A stretch of DNA of 64,000 bases from Rhinopomastus cyanomelas (lineage: Eukaryota; Chordata; Aves; Bucerotiformes; Rhinopomastidae). The DNA lies in contig VXBP01005623.1 in NCBI GenBank assembly GCA_013400115.1, forward strand, positions 377,327 through 441,326, given 5' to 3'. A program made the position numbers and the translations under genes. Below are positions 61,455 through 64,000 of this stretch, in pieces (position 1 is the stretch's first letter; each line of letters opens with the position of its first letter). Under the pieces are notes generated by a model, which made no database searches, was not told the origin of the DNA, and was given only the letters and a program-made list of their open reading frames with translations.

Positions 61455-61600
61455 TCTATTTATTTGCATTGCCAGAACACGGAGGTGCAGGCTGTGATCA
61501 GAGGTCCATTGTGTAAGGTGCTGTACACACAGTCTATCAAAAGAGCCTCCGCTTCAGAGAGCCTCCAGTCTAAACAGGGAAATTCTAGCAGTCCCAAGGG
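61455..61600 (+). repeat. Ancient amniote interspersed repeat fragment (unnamed)
   Basis: The core GATCAGAGGTCCATTGTGTA, then AGGTGCTGTACACACAG and, after a short gap, TCAGAGAGCCTCCAGTCTAA, follows an interspersed repeat I recall from turtle and crocodile genomes (a CCCCATTGTGCTAGG..GCTGTACAAACA..GAGCTTACAATCTAA pattern). The upstream ATTTATTTGCATTGCCAGA also fits. I cannot name the family with confidence. Confidence 0.5.
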
Positions 61601-62093
61601 GAAACAAACACTTGTAAGGCTTCCAAGACAAAACCAGAAAGTCTTTGGAAAATCATCTTTGGGTGGTATTAGAGCCTAAACGGAAATCTCGATGTTCTCA
61701 CTTCCGTGATATACCCCTGCGGGTTTGTGTCATTAGGAGTCTTCCTGGGGTTTTCTCAGCACTTATATCAGAACAGGTTCAGATGATGAAATGAAACCAA
61801 GGCTCAAAATTGTGCCCATAGCAAAACTGAACCAGGGTCCTTTGCTGACAGGTCATTAATTATTTAATTAATCCTTAGTATTCCTCCTCAAACATCAGGT
61901 GCCAGAAAGTCTTTGTTGACTCCTCATCCTCAAGCATTACAAACTGCCATCACTACTTGTTCCAGCTTTCTTGAAGACTAAGGAAACTTGGGAAAAGAGA
62001 GAAACTTTGTCTGTATGAATGGTGATCAAATAGGGAAGAGGGCAATAAAACATTTTGAAGGCAAGTACAGAGTATTTCCTCAATTCAAATCCC
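61601..62093. other. Unique sequence, nothing recognised
   Basis: A weak MIR-like resemblance at about 61775-61850 was judged insufficient. No gene recognised. Confidence 0.5.
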
Positions 62094-62645
62094 AAGAACA
62101 TTAGGTATTGGAAGTGACCTGAAAAGATCATCCCATCCCCCTGCCACAGCAGGATCACCTAGATCAATTCACACAAGAACATATCCAGGTAGGTTTTAAA
62201 CATCTCCAGAGAAGAAGATCCTACAACCCCCCTGGGCAGCCCATTCCAGGGCTCCATCACCTTCACTGTGAAGAAGTCCCTTCTCATATTTATATGGAAC
62301 CTCCTGTGCTTCAGCTTGCACCCACTACCCCTTGTCCTATCATTGGATGACACTGAGTAAAGCCTAGCTCCATCCTCCTGACAGTCACCACTTCACTTGT
62401 TTATAAACATTAATGGGGTCACTCCTCAGTCTCAGTTTCTCCAAGCTGAAGAGACCCAGCTCCCTCAGCCTTTCTTTATCAGGGAGATGTTCTACTCCCT
62501 TCATCAGCTTTGTGGCTCTGCGCTGGACTCTCTCAAGCAGTTCTGTGTCCTCCTTGAACTGAGGGGCCTAGAACTAGACACGATATTCCAGATGTGGTCT
62601 CACCAGGGCAGAGCAGAGGGAGAGCAGAGCTTCTCCTGATCTACT
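62094..62645 (-). mobile_element. CR1 LINE fragment, type A, longest of its type here
   Basis: The minus-strand copy runs from the RT region (about 62645: 'gatgtggtctcaccagggca') to the 3' UTR at 62094, with the octamer tail lost. Landmarks are 'caggatcacctagatcaatt', 'catatccaggtaggttttaa', 'cccctgggcagcccattcca', 'cctgtgcttcagcttgcacc' and 'ctttgtggctctgcgctgga'. The minus frame 62159-62353 (64 codons) is open through MEPWNGLPRGVV and stops after FLCELI, matching the ends of the copies at 37342 and 45186. Confidence 0.94.
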
Positions 62646-64000
62646 AACCCCCCCACTTCTGAGAAGGATATCTTGAAAAACCTTTTCAAAGATAATGATG
62701 CCCATCTGTAATAAAAATAAGTAAAAGAACAAACCCAAGGGTATTCTTATATATCTGACCCTGCTTCCATCCATAGACTAGTGGTACACACCAGGCACAC
62801 TGAAACATCACCCTTTAAGCAAGAATATACACTGGGGAGAGGAGTGTGGGTGCTTTAAGCAGAAAATAGAGAAATTATGAATAGGACAACAGGGACAAGG
62901 AGATTGCCTGGAAGTTCTTGAGGACATATTCCTCCTTCTTTCATCTAGAAAACATCAGAACCAATATGGGGACACAAAAACTCAAGGGTAATGCCTAAAT
63001 GATGTTCAGGCAGAATCAACAGCATCTTGAAGCCCCTTGAATGTCTTTATGTCTTTACTCAGCAAGAGATGTGATTTCCCCTTGGTCTCTGCATGTAAAT
63101 CATGATTGTCCTGTAGACTGTTGAAAAAACAGAGGCTGATAAGTCTGAAAATTCTCTTTCCCTTGGGCTCTGTGGTTGGTGAAGCTTCATCGCTAAAGTT
63201 ACTGAAGAGGTGCATTGCATTCCTGCCCATGTGTTGGCAAGAAGTGGAGATCTTACAAGGAGTAATACTTCTGGTGGATGTGCTGGAGGACAAGATGGGA
63301 AAGAGGAGATGGGAAAAGAGGCATGTTTGTCACTGGCTCTTCAGATATGGCATCACCTCCTTAGCCTTCCATTGCGGACATTAGAGATGCATGAGGTTCT
63401 ATAGAAATGCCACATCCAGACCAGTGGAATAAACTGACAGGGAAATTCACTGAATTCTTGATGTTCAAGGGAGAACGCGTTGCCGAGGGACCTGCAGGCA
63501 GTACTTACATGATAAAGTAAAATCTGGCCATTTTATCTCTTCTGTATTTGTTAGACTCTGATCTTTTATTTCAACACTTGGGAATAGTAAAATTACTTCA
63601 CTGAAGCCAGATTGCAAGCAGAATGCTGCTTACATTTTTCTTCTAAATGAAAGATGGCATCACCCACTTTTGCACTGATAGCAGTTAACACCACAGAGAA
63701 TTTCTCTGTGTGCATACACCATCCTCTGACTTGCACTTAATGTTACATTCTGCTAGGGCTGGGGGAGCTCACTTTGTGAAAAGCAGAACGTGCCCGATTT
63801 AGCAACGAGATTTCTGTTCTAAACCTTTCAAATCTCCTGCTCACCTTGCTGTCAGTCACTGAAGTGAAGCAAACTATCAGTGAAAGCAACTACTTCTATC
63901 TTGGGGGAGAAAAACCTGATTTAACAAGAACTAGTTCAGCAGTTTGGCAGCCCAACCTGCTGTGCTGCAAACAAAACCCCCCTCAGTTCTTTACTTAGCA
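62646..64000. other. Unique sequence to the end of the window
   Basis: No gene recognised. Overlapping frames at 63006-63293 (-) and 63106-63384 (+), each just over 90 codons, show no known motif. Confidence 0.5.

Noticed and set aside
61775..61850. A minus-strand MIR-like match (GATGAAATGAAACCAAGGCTC)
   Set aside because: Too many mismatches to the recalled consensus and no supporting flanks.
1..64000. CRISPR array, operon, plasmid or phage system
   Set aside because: No direct-repeat/spacer pattern and no bacterial-style gene layout; the sequence is vertebrate intergenic or intronic.

Overview
This window reads as non-coding nuclear DNA from a vertebrate, almost certainly a bird. The main reason is its repeats. 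About twenty fragments of CR1 (chicken repeat 1) LINEs are scattered through it and cover roughly 7 kb (about 11-12% by my estimate). Many keep the diagnostic 3' end: a GGTTGGACTAGATGATCT-like block, then TCCCTTCCAA, then ATTCTATG octamer repeats instead of poly(A). CR1 is also common in crocodilians and turtles, but these sequences resemble bird subfamilies I know. I saw no operon-like gene layout, rRNA gene, CRISPR array or plasmid/phage feature. I can support no host protein-coding gene or exon: open frames outside CR1 are short (at most about 160 codons), sit on both strands and match no family I recognise. The window could be intergenic or lie within a large intron.

The CR1 copies fall by eye into groups, used below. 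Type A copies (26641, 37348, 43860, 45186, 62094) share a GGATCACCTAG-containing 3' end, and three of them keep an open C-terminal ORF2 frame, so they look youngest. Type B (8694, 18079, 19384, 52954) shares the 'cacctctctaggcagcct' region. Type C (2088, 5792, 22644, 29415, 56920) shares an 'acaacttga..catttcctcttgtcctat' block and looks older. Type D covers 42222, 60208 and, more loosely, 3638 and 54785. Type E covers 24181 and, loosely, 35371. Thirteen of the twenty copies lie on the minus strand.

The most interesting spot is 24003-24180. There a tRNA-Lys-like sequence with recognisable pol III A and B boxes is joined to a CR1-type 3' tail, which is the structure of a CR1-mobilised tRNA SINE. 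It abuts the truncated 3' end of another CR1 copy. Other notable items are a CR1 fold-back hairpin (37312-37368), a probable retroviral LTR remnant (about 41815-42074), a MIR-like SINE fragment (about 26265-26345), an ancient amniote repeat fragment (about 61455-61600), paired CACGTG E-boxes (21446-21464) and a perfect inverted repeat beside a TATA-like motif (57617-57649). Two AT-rich blocks (37975-38190 and 40385-40760) have the look of conserved non-coding elements, which cannot be judged without alignment.

There is no gene network to describe. The window is a record of retrotransposition: old type C copies, younger type A copies, occasional ERV and SINE remnants, and long stretches of unique sequence between them.
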